DNA from: Homarus americanus
Taxonomy: Eukaryota > Arthropoda > Malacostraca > Decapoda > Nephropidae
Direction: 5' to 3'
DNA length: 64,000 nt
NCBI RefSeq assembly: GCF_018991925.1
Contig: NW_024725489.1
Span: forward strand, 7,157,933-7,221,932
Position numbers and translations under genes: made by a program. Under the pieces are notes generated by a model. It had not been told where the DNA came from and did not search any database. It was given only the letters and a program-made list of their open reading frames with translations. Positions 50,039 through 61,600 of this stretch are shown here, piece after piece (positions within the stretch are counted from its first letter, which is position 1; each line of letters begins with the position of its first letter).

Positions 50039-50169
50039 TGCTACAGAGAGAGATATAAAAAAATGAAAGTGAAGCAGAGAAAAAAGAAACTTTGAGAGAA
50101 GGAGAACTAGAGAAGAAATATAAAAGACAGGGAGAGAAAAGTAAGATAGAGAGAGAGAAGTAACAATAG

Positions 50170-50219
<50 letters not shown>

Positions 50220-50451
50220 AGGTAGGTAGAGAGGGTGAGTGACCGGGTGGTGGCGTGTTTAAGGTATGTATGTATTAAGAGGGTGACATCACCAGGATGG
50301 TTACCTCCCTCCCTGGCCCTGGAGGAAGGGAGGGAGGACACGCTACTCGAGGGTCAAGGAGAGAGGGAGAGAGGGGTGGAAGGGGGGAGGGAGGAAGGGA
50401 GATATTACAGGCTATTTGAGGGTCAGGTAGGAAGGGAGGGAAGCGGTGAGA

Positions 50452-50497
<46 letters not shown>

Positions 50498-50552
50498 GAA
50501 GATCAAATTTCCACTTTAGTCCCCAGGCAAGGTTAGTGGTATCGACGCTGAT
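50035..50552. repeat. Purine-rich region with two (GA)n tracts
   Basis: (GA)n at 50173-50216 and 50455-50494. GGGAGGAAGGGA words lie at 50.31-50.45 kb. The strand is strongly purine-biased throughout. No coding signal. Confidence 0.85.
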
Positions 50553-50778
50553 ACCACCATTACCACCATCACCACTACTACTACTACTACTACTACTACC
50601 ACTACCATCACCACTACCATTACCACTACCATCACCACTACCACTAATACTCCTACTACTACCACCACCACCATCACCACTACCACTAAATTTACTATTA
50701 TTACCATGACTTCTATTACCACAACTACCACCACCACCACCACTAATACTACTAGCACTACCACAACTACCACAACAG
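50553..50778. repeat. (ACC/ACT)n trinucleotide array
   Basis: ACCACC, ACTACT and ATCACC words, the strand complement of the type found at 13.08-13.46 kb. Confidence 0.93.
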
Positions 50779-51095
50779 GTCAGAAGACGGAAGACCCCAA
50801 GCTGTCTTTACACCAACAAAACAGCAAACACATTTAAACATTTTTCATCCAACAATAACACCAAAACTCCTTAACCTAAACGATTCAAATTTTCTACACC
50901 CATTAAAAACCTTAAAGAGATGACCTGTAGTAAATATTAGGACAGACGCACAAGAAATGGCTAAGTTATGGCAATTTATTTATACTGTGGCGGCAGGTTT
51001 GGTTCCTTGGCTGGGGGAAGGACGAGAGACGCATCGAGCACTGTATCTTGTTGTATCTCTGGCATCACTTCATATCCTGGAGAAAGTTTGGCTGA

Positions 51096-51101
<6 letters not shown>
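50779..51101. other. Unique stretch, nothing recognised
   Basis: A-rich at the left, mixed at the right. Frames crossing into the next (GA)n tract gain long ERERER tails and are not called. Confidence 0.5.

Positions 51102-51176
<75 letters not shown>
51102..51176. repeat. (GA)n microsatellite
   Basis: Pure GA dinucleotides. Confidence 0.97.
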
Positions 51177-51179
<3 letters not shown>

Positions 51180-51267
51180 ACAGAAAAAAAGACAGACATA
51201 CAGACAGGTACAGACACAATGGAAGCCACAATTACACTCTATTATGCTTCCTGTGACCTTAAGTGAC

Positions 51268-51362
51268 TTCTGACCCCTTGAGTACGATGACTTAACCCCT
51301 TGAGCACGATGAATTAACACCTTAAGTACGATGACTTAACCTCTTCAGTACGATAACTTAAA
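51268..51362. repeat. Short diverged copy of the 22-bp repeat, inverted relative to 13.7-15.4 kb
   Basis: Four units of CCTTGAGTACGATGACTTAA type. The complement, TTAAGTCATCGTACTCAAGG, matches the 22-bp unit of the large array, closest to its first unit. Units vary at several positions, so this copy is old. Confidence 0.8.
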
Positions 51363-51892
51363 CAAAGAAACAAACACAAACCGTAATTATACATCCAAAC
51401 TAATAAACAAAAATAAAATATATAATTAAATACGAAACACAATAATATTTTCTCAACCTTTCTTAATTACATATAAATTAAACTCAAATTTAGGAAGACA
51501 TTTTATTTTTCCTGTTCTCCCACTATCATCACTAATATTTTAACACTGATAAATAAAATTAATGTTTGTTGTGTGGATCTCTTGCCAGACTAAAACCCTA
51601 AATTAAAAACATCCTCTGGGTGGAAACAAAACCTGCCCATGAACCGTTACCACGGCAGAGGAAATACTGTATCAAACTGGTGATGCTTTTATCGCAGTTA
51701 CCGCTGAATACTGTCTCATGTCACCGTTTTCTTTAATCCTGCAAATTAAAGTCGTGTAAACCTTTACCATAGCAACACTTGGCCAATTTGGCTACGATTT
51801 ACACCCAAACTTTATCATCAAGACTTTGTCACCTGTTGATCATACCTGTCAAGCTTTGTGTTAATCTGTAAACACGTTCTTGAGTTATAATG

Positions 51893-51894
<2 letters not shown>
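51363..51894. other. AT-rich unique stretch, nothing recognised
   Basis: No open frame of note, no tandem structure and no transposon motif recognised. Confidence 0.5.

Positions 51895-51930
<36 letters not shown>
51895..51930. repeat. (CA)n microsatellite
   Basis: Pure CA dinucleotides. Confidence 0.96.
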
Positions 51931-51933
<3 letters not shown>

Positions 51934-52439
51934 CATCCTTGACCACATGAGGGACAAGACCTATTGGACGCCCCCTCATGCTGCCGAGCTGCCTCAGCCA
52001 ATGTTGGCATGCAAGTCCCTCTTCTCGACCCATCCTACCACTGGGATATCAACATAATCCCGCCAGAAATGACAATTTCGTTTCGGAAAGAAGTGGGATC
52101 AGTGATGAACAGTAATGAACAGTGTTTAAGCCAGTGAATTCGGCACTAAACAGTACCATCAAGAGCCGTGACCCACCAGTGAGATAAGCAACCCTGGGAA
52201 CCAACCGCCATCTTCTGACCAGACGGTGTTAATCAGTTCATCCTGGAAACAATGGGGGTCAGCATTACGCCTGACCATAAAATAACACAACACCACTTAG
52301 CAGAGAGTGAGGTACTGTGACACCACACCACACCACACCACACCACCCGGTAGCTCCATGTGCACGTGAGGTCCTTCATATCAACACGTATGGACGAGTT
52401 ACTGCACCAAGGGACTTAAGTGACCTCACACAGTAGAAG
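51931..52439. other. Unique stretch with a short (CACAC)n
   Basis: Mostly unremarkable. ACACC pentamers repeat about five times at 52321-52345. It may be the degraded upstream part of the LINE-A copy that follows, but no RT block is visible. Confidence 0.45.
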
Positions 52440-52720
<281 letters not shown>

Positions 52721-52934
52721 AAACAGAACCGAAAACAATATCCTACCCTATAGCTGTGATAAGGGTAATAACAAGCAAACAAACAAACATAACAAAAACA
52801 TCCACCTCTAAAAGCTCTTACACAAACAAAAGATGACAAATAAAAATAACTCAAAACAAAACAATAACAGACATGAACCAATAAGACCCTGGTTCCTGGT
52901 TCCTCCTCTTGCCAGACTTGAACCATATACAGTA

Positions 52935-53163
52935 TGTGAGAGAGGGAGGGTGAGGGAGGGGAGAGGGTGGTGAGAGATGGAGGGAAGAAGAGAGAAGGTG
53001 GGAGGGAGAGAGGGGTAATGGAAGGGAGAAGGGGGGGAAAAGGAGGGGGAAGGAGGAAGGTAGAGGTAGGAGGGGGACGGAGGGGGGAAGGAGAAGGGGA
53101 AGAAGGAGAAGGGGAAGGAGAAGGAAAGGGAAGGAGAAGGAAAGGGAAGGAGAAGGGAGAAAT
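52935..53163. repeat. Purine-rich GGGAGA/GGAGAAGG tract
   Basis: About 230 bp of almost pure purine on the plus strand, ending in GGAAGGAGAAGG units, with the potential for triplex (H-DNA). Long frames here are compositional. The 52720-52934 sequence before it is A-rich and featureless. Confidence 0.9.
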
Positions 53164-53289
53164 GCACGTCTTGGGTCCACACACACACAACACCTCAGAC
53201 CTTGGTGGAACAGCCCGAGAAAGCACACCAGACTTGAACCACCCGAGGGAGGAGTATGTTACAACTCAACCCTAACCTAACTTGTCTTA

Positions 53290-53715
53290 ATACCTCCCGT
53301 TAACCTGTGCCTGTTATGTCCCTTAATTTGGTCCGGTATTTACCGTTAACTTGGCCTGGTATTTCTCGTTAACTTGTGACTGGTATGTCCCGTTAACTTG
53401 CCCTGGTATTTCCCGTTAATTTAGCCTGATATTTCCCGTTAACGTGGCCTGGTATTTCCCGTTAACTTGGCCTGGTATTTCCCGTTAATTTAGCCTGATA
53501 TTTCCCGTTAACTTGGCCTGGTATTTCCCGTTAACTTGGCCTGGTATTTCCCGTTAACTTGGCCTGGTATTTCCCGTTAACTTGGCCTGGTATTTCCCAT
53601 TAATTTAGCCTGGTATTTTCCGTTAACTTGGCCTGGTATTTCCCGTAAACTTGGCCTGGTATTTCCCGTTAATTTAGCCTCATATTTCCCGTTAACTTGG
53701 CCTGGTAGGTCCCGC
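53290..53715. repeat. 23-bp minisatellite, about 18 copies
   Basis: Unit GGCCTGGTATTTCCCGTTAA plus CTT. Variants are TTTAGCCTGATA and TTTAGCCTGGTA. Left copies are more diverged (GTGCCTGTTATGTCCC), right copies cleaner. It abuts a short CCTAACCTAA at 53270-53280. Confidence 0.95.
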
Positions 53716-53842
53716 TAAGTGACCTTGGTGACCCCAGGGGAGGTCATACAAGGATCGCTATCAACAATACGTACACTCCCGCAATCTTCTACATATGCAT
53801 GGGCATTAGTACACGTCCGGCGGGTGTTGCTGACCAGCCTTT
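53716..53842. other. Short unique spacer
   Basis: Nothing recognised between two arrays. Confidence 0.5.
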
Positions 53843-54092
53843 ACGGAGACTGACGGACGGACGGACGGACGGATAGATATAGAAAGGCGAACGGACAGGA
53901 AGAACGCACGGACGGACAAGCAGACAAGAAAAAAGATGGACGGACGGACGGATGAATAGATATAGACGGGCAAACGGACACGAAGAACGCATGGACGGAC
54001 GAACAGGTGGACGGAAGGATAGATGAACGGGAAAATGGACAGGAAGGACAGACAGACAGACAGAAACACCACTACAGACAGACAGACAGACT
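53843..54092. repeat. (GGAC)n-based repeat with about 80-bp higher-order unit
   Basis: GGAC tetranucleotides with an embedded block (GATAGATATAGA, then ACGGACA, GAAGAACGCA). The block occurs twice fully, about 80 bp apart, and once partly. It ends in (GACA)n at 54045-54092. Confidence 0.88.
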
Positions 54093-54483
54093 AAAAAAAA
54101 ACATTAAAAAATTAGTTAGTCAACCATTACACCAAATTGTACAACAAAAGAAAACAACACTCCCTTACACGGGCAAAAGAAGAACCATTATCAGTTTGAT
54201 CAGTACAGATGGGTTATACTGGTGCCAGGAACTGAGTGACGTCCCCCGATTCCTTCACTGTGTGTGTGTGTGTGTGTGGACCTCACCCTCGACCCTCACA
54301 CCGAATATTACTTTACAACAGAACCTCAATACCCACACACACACACACAGCCTGGAGGTGAACGTACGCAAGACGTAGACTAAGTATCATCAGCCGAGCC
54401 TCAGTCATACCTCCTCCAGGATAACGGGACCTTCTTCAGTAGCGTTAACTCTTTCCACTCCCACCTGTCCACCACCACCGCTG
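54093..54483. other. Mixed unique stretch
   Basis: Short (GT)n at 54260-54278 and (CA)n at 54333-54348; otherwise nothing recognised. Confidence 0.5.
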
Positions 54484-55728
54484 ACATGGGACACATACAG
54501 GACACACAGAGGCAAGGGACACATACAGGACACACAGAGGCAAGGGACACATACAGGACACACAGAGACAAGGGACACATACAGGACACACAGAGGCAAG
54601 GGACACATACAGGACACACAGAGGCGAGGGACACATACAGGACACACAGAGGCGAGGGACACATACAGGACACACAGAGACAAGGGACATATACAGGACC
54701 CACAGAGACAAGGGACACATACAGGACACGCAGAGATACATGGGACACATAGAGAACACGTAGAGATACATGGGACACATAGAGAACACGCAGAGATACA
54801 TGGGACACATACAGAACACGCAGAGATACATGGGACACATACAGAACACACACAGAATACATGGGACACATACAGGACACGCAGAGATAAATGGAACACA
54901 TAGAGAACACATGAGATTCATGGGACACATGCAGAACACGTGAGATACATGGGACACATACGAACACACATGAAGATACATGGGACACATACAGGACACA
55001 CAGAGAGATACATGGGACACATACACAGGACACGTGAGAATACATGGGACACATACAGGACACGTGAGAGATACATGGGGTACATTACACCAAGACACAT
55101 GAGAGATACATGGGACACATACAGGACACGCAGAGATACATGGGACACATAGAGAACACGTAGAGATACATGGGACACATACAGAACACGCAGAGATACA
55201 TGGGACACATACAGAACACACAGAGATACATGGGACACATACAGGACACGCAGAGATAAATGGAACACATAGAGAACACGCAGAGATTCATGGGACACAT
55301 ACAGAACACGTAGAGATACATGGGACACATACAGAACACGCAGAGATACATGGGACACATACAGGACACACAGAGATACATGGGACACATACAGGACACG
55401 TAGAGATACATGGGACACATACAGGACACGTAGAGATACATGGGGCACGTACAAGACACGCAGAGATACATGGGACACATACAGAACACGCAGATACATA
55501 GGACACATACAGGACACGAAGAGATACATGGGACACATACAGGACACGCAGAGATACATGGGACACATACAGGACACGCAGAGATACATGGGACACATAC
55601 AGGACACGCAGAGATACATGGGACACATACAGGACACGCAGAGATACATGGGACACATACAGGACACGCAGAGATACATGGGACACATACAGGACACGCA
55701 GAGATACATGGGACACATACAGGACACA
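54484..55728. repeat. 28-30-bp minisatellite, about 42 copies
   Basis: Right part: perfect 30-bp units GATACATGGGACACATACAG then GACACGCAGA. Left part, 54.49-54.73 kb: 28-bp units with GAGGCAAGGGACACATACAG. The seven units at 55.52-55.72 kb are identical, a recent expansion. The 30-bp length keeps all frames open in phase, producing cysteine-rich minus-strand frames of 150-280 codons that I reject as genes. Confidence 0.97.
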
Positions 55729-55894
55729 TACCATGCTGCGTTAATAGAGACAGACGCGTGTCTCACCTCTCACAAGGGCAGAAAGAAACATAGTTGAGTT
55801 AATAAAACGAACTTTCTAATACGCTGAGAGACATGGTGAACTTTCCCCCTTCATGGAGAGAAAGTTGCAGAAATAATGAAGGCTACCGACCATT
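55729..55894. other. Short unique spacer
   Basis: Nothing recognised. Confidence 0.5.
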
Positions 55895-55975
55895 GTTATT
55901 TAAGGGGGGGGCACGGGGTAACACGGGGAAGAATGGGGTAATACGTGGTAACACGGTGTAATGCGGGTTAACATA
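55895..55975. repeat. Short diverged GGGGTAACACG repeat
   Basis: Seven or so degenerate units such as GGGGTAACACG, GGGGTAATACG and GTGTAATGCGG. They are close relatives of the decamer GGGTAACACA that forms the large array at 58.67-63.93 kb. It abuts the 3' tail of a minus-strand LINE-B. Confidence 0.8.
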
Positions 55976-56548
55976 TGAACATAACATAAGACAGTAGGAA
56001 ACAGTAACTATTGGCCCATACTGAGCAGTCCCGTTTATCGCTCATCCAACCTATGTTTGAAGCTATCCAGCGTGTTCCAGTTAATGGTGATGTTTGGTAA
56101 CTTGTTCCACTCATCCACTACTCTATTTCCAAACCAATGTTTACCTATCTCGCGCCTAAATCTAAATTTGTCTAATTTAAAACCATTGCTACGAGTTCCC
56201 TCCTGGTTGGATAGTTTGAGTACCTTTGTTATATCACCTTTGTTTAGCCCTGACTTCCATTTATACACCTCGATCATATCACCCCTCACTCTACGTCTCT
56301 CGAGGAAGTGCAAATTAAGATGCTTTAACCTGTCTCTGTACTCAAGGTTCCTAATGCCCGGGATTAGTCATGTCATTCTCCTCTTAATACTTTCTAGGGA
56401 TTCTATATCCATTTTGTAGTACGGTGACCAGAACTGAACCGTGTAATCCAAGTGACGTCTCACAAGCTCAAGGTATAGTTTTAGGATAACCTCGCTAGTC
56501 TTGTAACTAACACTCCTTTGTATGAACTCAAGGTTTTTTGAAGTTTTT
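55976..56548 (-). mobile_element. LINE-B, C-terminal and 3' end (3' part of an interrupted copy)
   Basis: Minus strand: NLEFIQRSVSYKTSEVILK near 56535-56480, ESLESIKRR near 56405-56380, LERRRVRGDMIEVYKW near 56305-56265, GNRVVDEWNKLPN near 56130-56090. The 3' end ACATAAG(A) lies at 55977-55992. The order matches CR1/L2-type proteins after the RT domain. One stop falls near 56372. It continues the element at 56891-57665, separated by an insertion. Confidence 0.85.
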
Positions 56549-56610
56549 TTACGGGATTAGCCCACCAGTACACAGGTTACTGACCCACATCGGGGCCTAG
56601 TAGCGAAAAT

Positions 56611-56649
<39 letters not shown>

Positions 56650-56665
56650 CTAATAATAATAATAC

Positions 56666-56716
<51 letters not shown>

Positions 56717-56890
56717 TAATAAAATAATAATAATAGTTATAATGATGATGATGATAATGATGATGATGATGGTAAAAGACCATAAATAAAAAAATAAATA
56801 AAAGATCAATAGTGAGAAACAATATATGTATATGTTGTGTTGTCAAAGTAAGAGAAACAATTGAGACCCTGCAATTGTGTGTAAATGAGG
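56549..56890. repeat. Insertion in LINE-B containing (ATG)n/(AAT)n microsatellite
   Basis: About 340 bp foreign to the LINE. It begins near ACGGGATTAGCCCACCAGTA and passes into (ATG)n at 56610-56649, then (AAT)n and mixed GATGAT words to 56775, then AT-rich sequence. It may be a short mobile element with a microsatellite tail. No terminal duplication was resolved by eye. Confidence 0.7.
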
Positions 56891-57665
56891 CAGAAAGTCA
56901 GATCATCAACCTGGGACTTGGTCACATATGGCAGCAGGGTCTACCATTAGACAATACGTTATACTTCCAATATCTTCCCAGGCGATAGTACCTCCCTGTT
57001 TGATAGCTGCCTACGACCTACTACCAACTACTTTGTTAGCATTGTTTCGAGAAAATACACAGTGTTGTCTTGGTTTAAGATTCCTTCTTATCATTACACC
57101 TAAATATTTCTCACATTCGGATTTCTCTTTTACAACGTTGTTCATCTGATATCTGGTTTCTCTGTTTACATCTCCTAGAACCTAGACTAAGTACTTTACA
57201 TTTGACCACATTAAATTTCATCTGCCATTTTTCAGACCATGCGAAAATATTTTTGAGATCTTCCTGTAGTCTTGCACAGTCCTCGTCATATTTAATTACT
57301 CGCCCTATATTAGTGTCGCCAGCAAATTTACTAAGTTGCTGTCTACGCCGATATCTATGTGGTTTATGTATATTACAAATAGTAATGGTCCAAGTACTCA
57401 GTCTTGTGCTACTCCACGAGTGACGTTATCCCAATCGGATTTTTAGTGCAGTTATTACTTACTAGCTGTTTCTTGCCCTTTAACCACACCCTAATTCATT
57501 TTAAAATATCTCTTTCAATTTCACGAGCCTCCACTTTTCGTATTAGTCTTTCGTGGGGAACTCTGTCGACGGCTTTGCTAAAGTCGAGATAAACCACATC
57601 ATAGTCGTGCCCGTCGTCCACTAATTCGAAAACAGTTGAAAAGAATGTTAATAGATTTGTCAAGC
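56891..57665 (-). mobile_element. LINE-B, reverse-transcriptase part (5' part of an interrupted copy)
   Basis: Minus strand: DVVYLDFSKAVDRVPHERL near 57610-57555 is the RT block with the first catalytic Asp (usually F-S-K-A-F-D; Phe is Val here). GPLLFVIYIN follows near 57390-57360, then a broken segment where the second catalytic box (usually F-A-D-D) reads F-A-G-D near 57330-57320. EKWQMKFNVVKCKVLSLGS lies near 57240-57185. Several frame changes. The active-site change plus breaks make it dead. Confidence 0.85.
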
Positions 57666-57666
57666 A

Positions 57667-57832
57667 TGAGCATAAGAACATAAGAATGGAGGAAACAGTA
57701 ACTAGGCCCAAACTGGGAATTCTCGTTTTAATAACTATCGCTCATCCAACCTATGTTTGAAGCTATCGGTGTACGAGTTAATGATGATTTGGTAACTTGT
57801 TCCACTCATCCACTACTCTATTTCCACGCCAG
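57667..57832 (-). mobile_element. LINE-B 3' end, second copy
   Basis: Begins GAGCATAAGAACATAAGAATGG, the family tail on the minus strand, and runs to CACTCATCCACTACTCTATTTCC, the complement of the GNRVVDEW codons. It directly follows the 5' end of the RT part at 57665, so two LINE-B copies lie head to tail. It is cut at 57832 by a TGTTGT-bounded sequence. Confidence 0.8.
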
Positions 57833-58388
57833 TGTTGTAACAATGCCATGCTTTTGGGTTGATTGTGTAATGTTTTAGAGGAAATACGTGAAAATTCAGC
57901 GAAGACAAAGATTACCCGCCACAGCGCAGTACACAACGGTGTTCCCGCCAAAACCAGGAGTGTTTGAAGACATGAGCCAATCACAGTGGCCTGTGAGTGT
58001 GACTTCATAGGCCTAACTGTGCTGATTGGCTGGAAGCTGAGTTCGTGCCCCATCAAGAGTGGCACTCGGTTTTCAAACCCAGAGTTTGGTTTCGGGTAGT
58101 AAAGTGTAGACGTGTGACCCCACATGGCGGGATATACAGTATATGTTACTGTATATATGAGTACCCTTTGGATTTTATCCGTTTCTCCAAAATATTGTGA
58201 CTCATGTGACCAGGAAGATAGGTTTGTCGTTTTGAAAGTGTAATTGTTAAACCGTAAAAGAAAGTATTCAATAAAAGCAGTAACCGTTAATAAGAGTCCT
58301 AATTCATCCCTCCCCTTATTGAGAAAGGTTGATTTGTTAAAAGTGTCTTGGTGGTACGCAGTGATACAGTGAGTCCTGAGTGACAACA
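57833..58388. mobile_element. Possible solo LTR or LTR fragment, 556 bp
   Basis: Starts TGTTGT and ends ACAACA, the TG...CA inverted termini of LTRs, and interrupts the LINE-B end. Inside are CCAAT boxes on both strands (GAGCCAATCAC near 57970, GATTGGCTGG near 58023), TATA-like GTATATATGAG near 58150, and a poly-A-type AATAAA at 58270. No 5-bp target duplication is seen (GCCAG versus CACCT), and no partner LTR. The minus-strand frame of 206 codons across it is not called. Confidence 0.4.
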
Positions 58389-58664
58389 CACCTATCACCT
58401 GTTTCCTTGTGTCTCAATTATCAGATGTTATTCCTTTTAGCTCTTCCCTCATCCTCCCCTCCATACTTTCTCAGTGTGGTGGAAGGTTGACCATAAGGAG
58501 TGACTACCCACACCCTCCTTCTCACACTTCATGTCCTTCCTCTCTCCCTCCTTCACTTGTCGAAACAAAGTTAAGAATAAGAAGAGAAACATAAATGAAG
58601 AAATAATGAATATAAATAAATAGAGTAATAAGGAATAAGAAGAAAATATAAGGTAAAATAAAAG
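58389..58664. other. Unique spacer, nothing recognised
   Basis: CT-rich near 58.50-58.56 kb, then A-rich AATAAGAAGA words leading into the decamer array. Confidence 0.5.
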
Positions 58665-61600
58665 CTATGGGTACAGGGTAACACAGGGTAGTATAGGTGT
58701 ACAGGGGTAGCACAGGGTAACACAGGGTAGTATAAGGGTAACACAGGGTAACACAGGGTAACACAGGGTAACACAGGGTGGTATATAGGGTAACACAGGG
58801 TAACACAGGGTAACACGGATAGTATAGGGTAACACAGGGTAACACACAGGGTAGTATAGGGTAACACAGGGTAGTATAGGGTAACACGGGGTAACACAGG
58901 GTAACAGGGTAACACAGGAGTATAGGTAACACAGGGAGTAATTAGGAGGTAACACAGGGTAGTATAGGGTAACAAAGGGTAGTATAGAATTGCCAGGGTG
59001 GTATAGGGTAACACAGGGTAACACAGGGGTAGTATAGGGTAACACAGGGTAGTATAGGGTAACACAGGGTAACACAGGGTAGTATAGGGTAACACGAGGG
59101 TAGTATAGGGTAACACAGGGTAACACAGAGGGTAACATAGGGTAACACAGGGGTAACCAGGGGTAGTATAGGGTAACACAGGGTAGTATAGGGTAACACA
59201 GGGTAAACACAGGGTAACACAGGGGTAGTATAGGATAACACAGGGTAGTATAGGGTAACACAGGGTAAGTATGGTCCAGGGGTAGTATAGGGTAACATGG
59301 GGTAACACAGGGGTAACACAGGGTAGTATAGGGTAACACAGGGTAGTATAGGGTAACTGAGTGGTATAAGGTACAGGGTAACACAGGGTAACACAGAATC
59401 TGGGTAGTATAGGGTAACCTGGGTGTATAGGGTACTGTAGGGTAGTATAGGGCAACACAGGGTAACACAGGGGTAGTATAGGGTAACACAGGGTAAGGTA
59501 CAGGGTAACCTGGGTAGTATAGGGTAACACAGGGTAGTATAGGGTAACACAGGGTAGTATAGGGTAACACAGGGTAGTATAGGGTAACAGGTATGGGTAA
59601 CACAGGTAGTATAGGGTAACACAGGGTAGTATAGGGTAACAGGGGTAGTATAGGGGTTACAGGGTAACACAGGGTGGTATAGGTACGGGTAGTATAGGAG
59701 GCAACACAGGGTAGTATAGGGTAACACAGGGTAACATGGGGTAACATAGGGTAACACAGGGTAACCTAGGGTAGTATAGGGTAACACGGGGTAGTATAGG
59801 GTAACACAGGGTAGTATAGGGTACCAGGGAGGTAACACACGGTAAATATAGGGTAACAGAGAGGCGTATAGGGTAACCTGGGGTAATTATAAGTTAACAC
59901 AGGGAGTAGTGCAGGCTGGGTAACACACGTTAACACAGGGTAGTATAGGGTAACAAGGGTAGTATAGGGTAACACAGGGTAGTATAGGGTACAAGGGTAG
60001 TATAGGGTAACATGGGGTAGTATAGGTAACACAGGGTAGTATAGAAGGGTAACATATAGGGTAACACAGGGTAACACAGTAACACAGGGTAGTATAGGGT
60101 AACACAGGGTGGTAAGGGTAACACGGGTAGTATAGGGTAACACAGGGTAGTATAGGGTAACAGGGTAACATGGGAGGTAGTATAGGGTAACTAGGGTAAC
60201 ACAGGGTAACACAGGGTAGTATAGGGCAACACAGGGGTGGTATATAGGGTAACATGGGGTAACACAGGGTAACACAGGTGGTACTAAGGGTAACCAGGGT
60301 AGTATAGGGTAACATAGGGAGTAGTAAGGGCACAAGGGAACACAGGGTAGTATAGGGTAACACAGGGTGAGTATAGGGTAACACAGGGTAGTATAGGGTA
60401 ACACAGGGTAGCAGGGTAACCTGGGAGTAGTATAGGGTAACACGGGGTAGTATAGGAACACAGGGTAACTACAGAGTAACACAGGGTAGTATAGGGTAAC
60501 ACAGGGTAGTATAGGGTAACACGGGAAACAGGGTAGTATAGGGTAACCCGGGGTAACAGGGGTAGTATAGGGTAACACAGGGTAGTATAGGGTAACACAG
60601 GGTGGTATAAGGGTAACATAGGGTAGTATAGGGTAACACAGGGTAACACAGGGTAACACAGGGTATAGGGTAACTTCAGGGTGGCAAAGGTATGTGCTGA
60701 GGTAGTACAGGGTAGCACAGGGTAACACAGGGTAGTATAGGGTAACACAGGGGTAACACAGGGTAACACAGGGTAGTATAGGGTAACACAGGGGTAATTA
60801 TAGGGTAACACAGGGTAAGTATAGGGTAACACAGGGAGTAGCTACAAGGGATGTGCAGGGTAGTATAGGGTAACACAGGGGTAACACAGGGTAACACAGG
60901 GCAGTATAGGGCTAACACAGGGTAATATAGGGTAACACAGGTAGTATAGGAGCACAGGGGTAGTATAGGGTAACACAGGGTAACACAGGGTAACACAGGG
61001 TAGTATAGGGTAACAGGGGTAACACAGGGTAACACAGGGTAGTATAGGGGTAACACAGGGTAGTATAGGGTAACACAGGGTAGTATAGGGTAACACAGGG
61101 TAGTATAGGGTAACACAGGGTAACACAGGGTAACACAGGGTAGTATAGGGTAACACAGGGTAACACAGGAGGTAACACAGGGTAGTATAGGGTAACACAG
61201 GGTAGTATAGGTAACACAGGGTAGCATGGGTAACACAGGGTAGTATAGGGTAACACAGGGTAGTATAGGGCACAGGGTAGTATAGGGTAACACAGGGTAG
61301 TATAGGGTAACACAGGGTAGCTGGAGTGGCCTGGGTAGTATAGGGTAACACAGGGTAACTGGGGTAACACAGGGTAGTATAGGGTACAAGGGTAGTATAG
61401 GGTAACACAGGTAGTATAGGGGTAACACAGGGGTAGTATAGGGTAACACAGGGTAGTATAGGGTAACACAGGGTGTATATAGGGTAACACAGGGTAATAG
61501 GCAACACAGGGTAACACAGGGTAGTATAGGGTAACACAGGGGTAACACAGGGTAACACAGGGTAGTATAGGGGTAACACAGGGTGGTATAGGGTAACACA

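Noticed and set aside
54401..55766. Cysteine-rich minus-strand frames of 150-280 codons
   Set aside because: 30-bp units keep any frame in phase; three overlapping frames are all open, so there is no evidence for a cysteine-rich protein.
57778..58398. A 206-codon minus-strand gene
   Set aside because: It ends in LINE-B codons (GNRVVDEWNKLPN) and otherwise crosses a probable LTR; no domain is recognisable.
60140..60175. Near match to the I-SceI homing endonuclease site
   Set aside because: TAGGGTAACAGGGTAAC lacks one base and arises from a shortened decamer; it is a chance product of the array and may be a base-call error.
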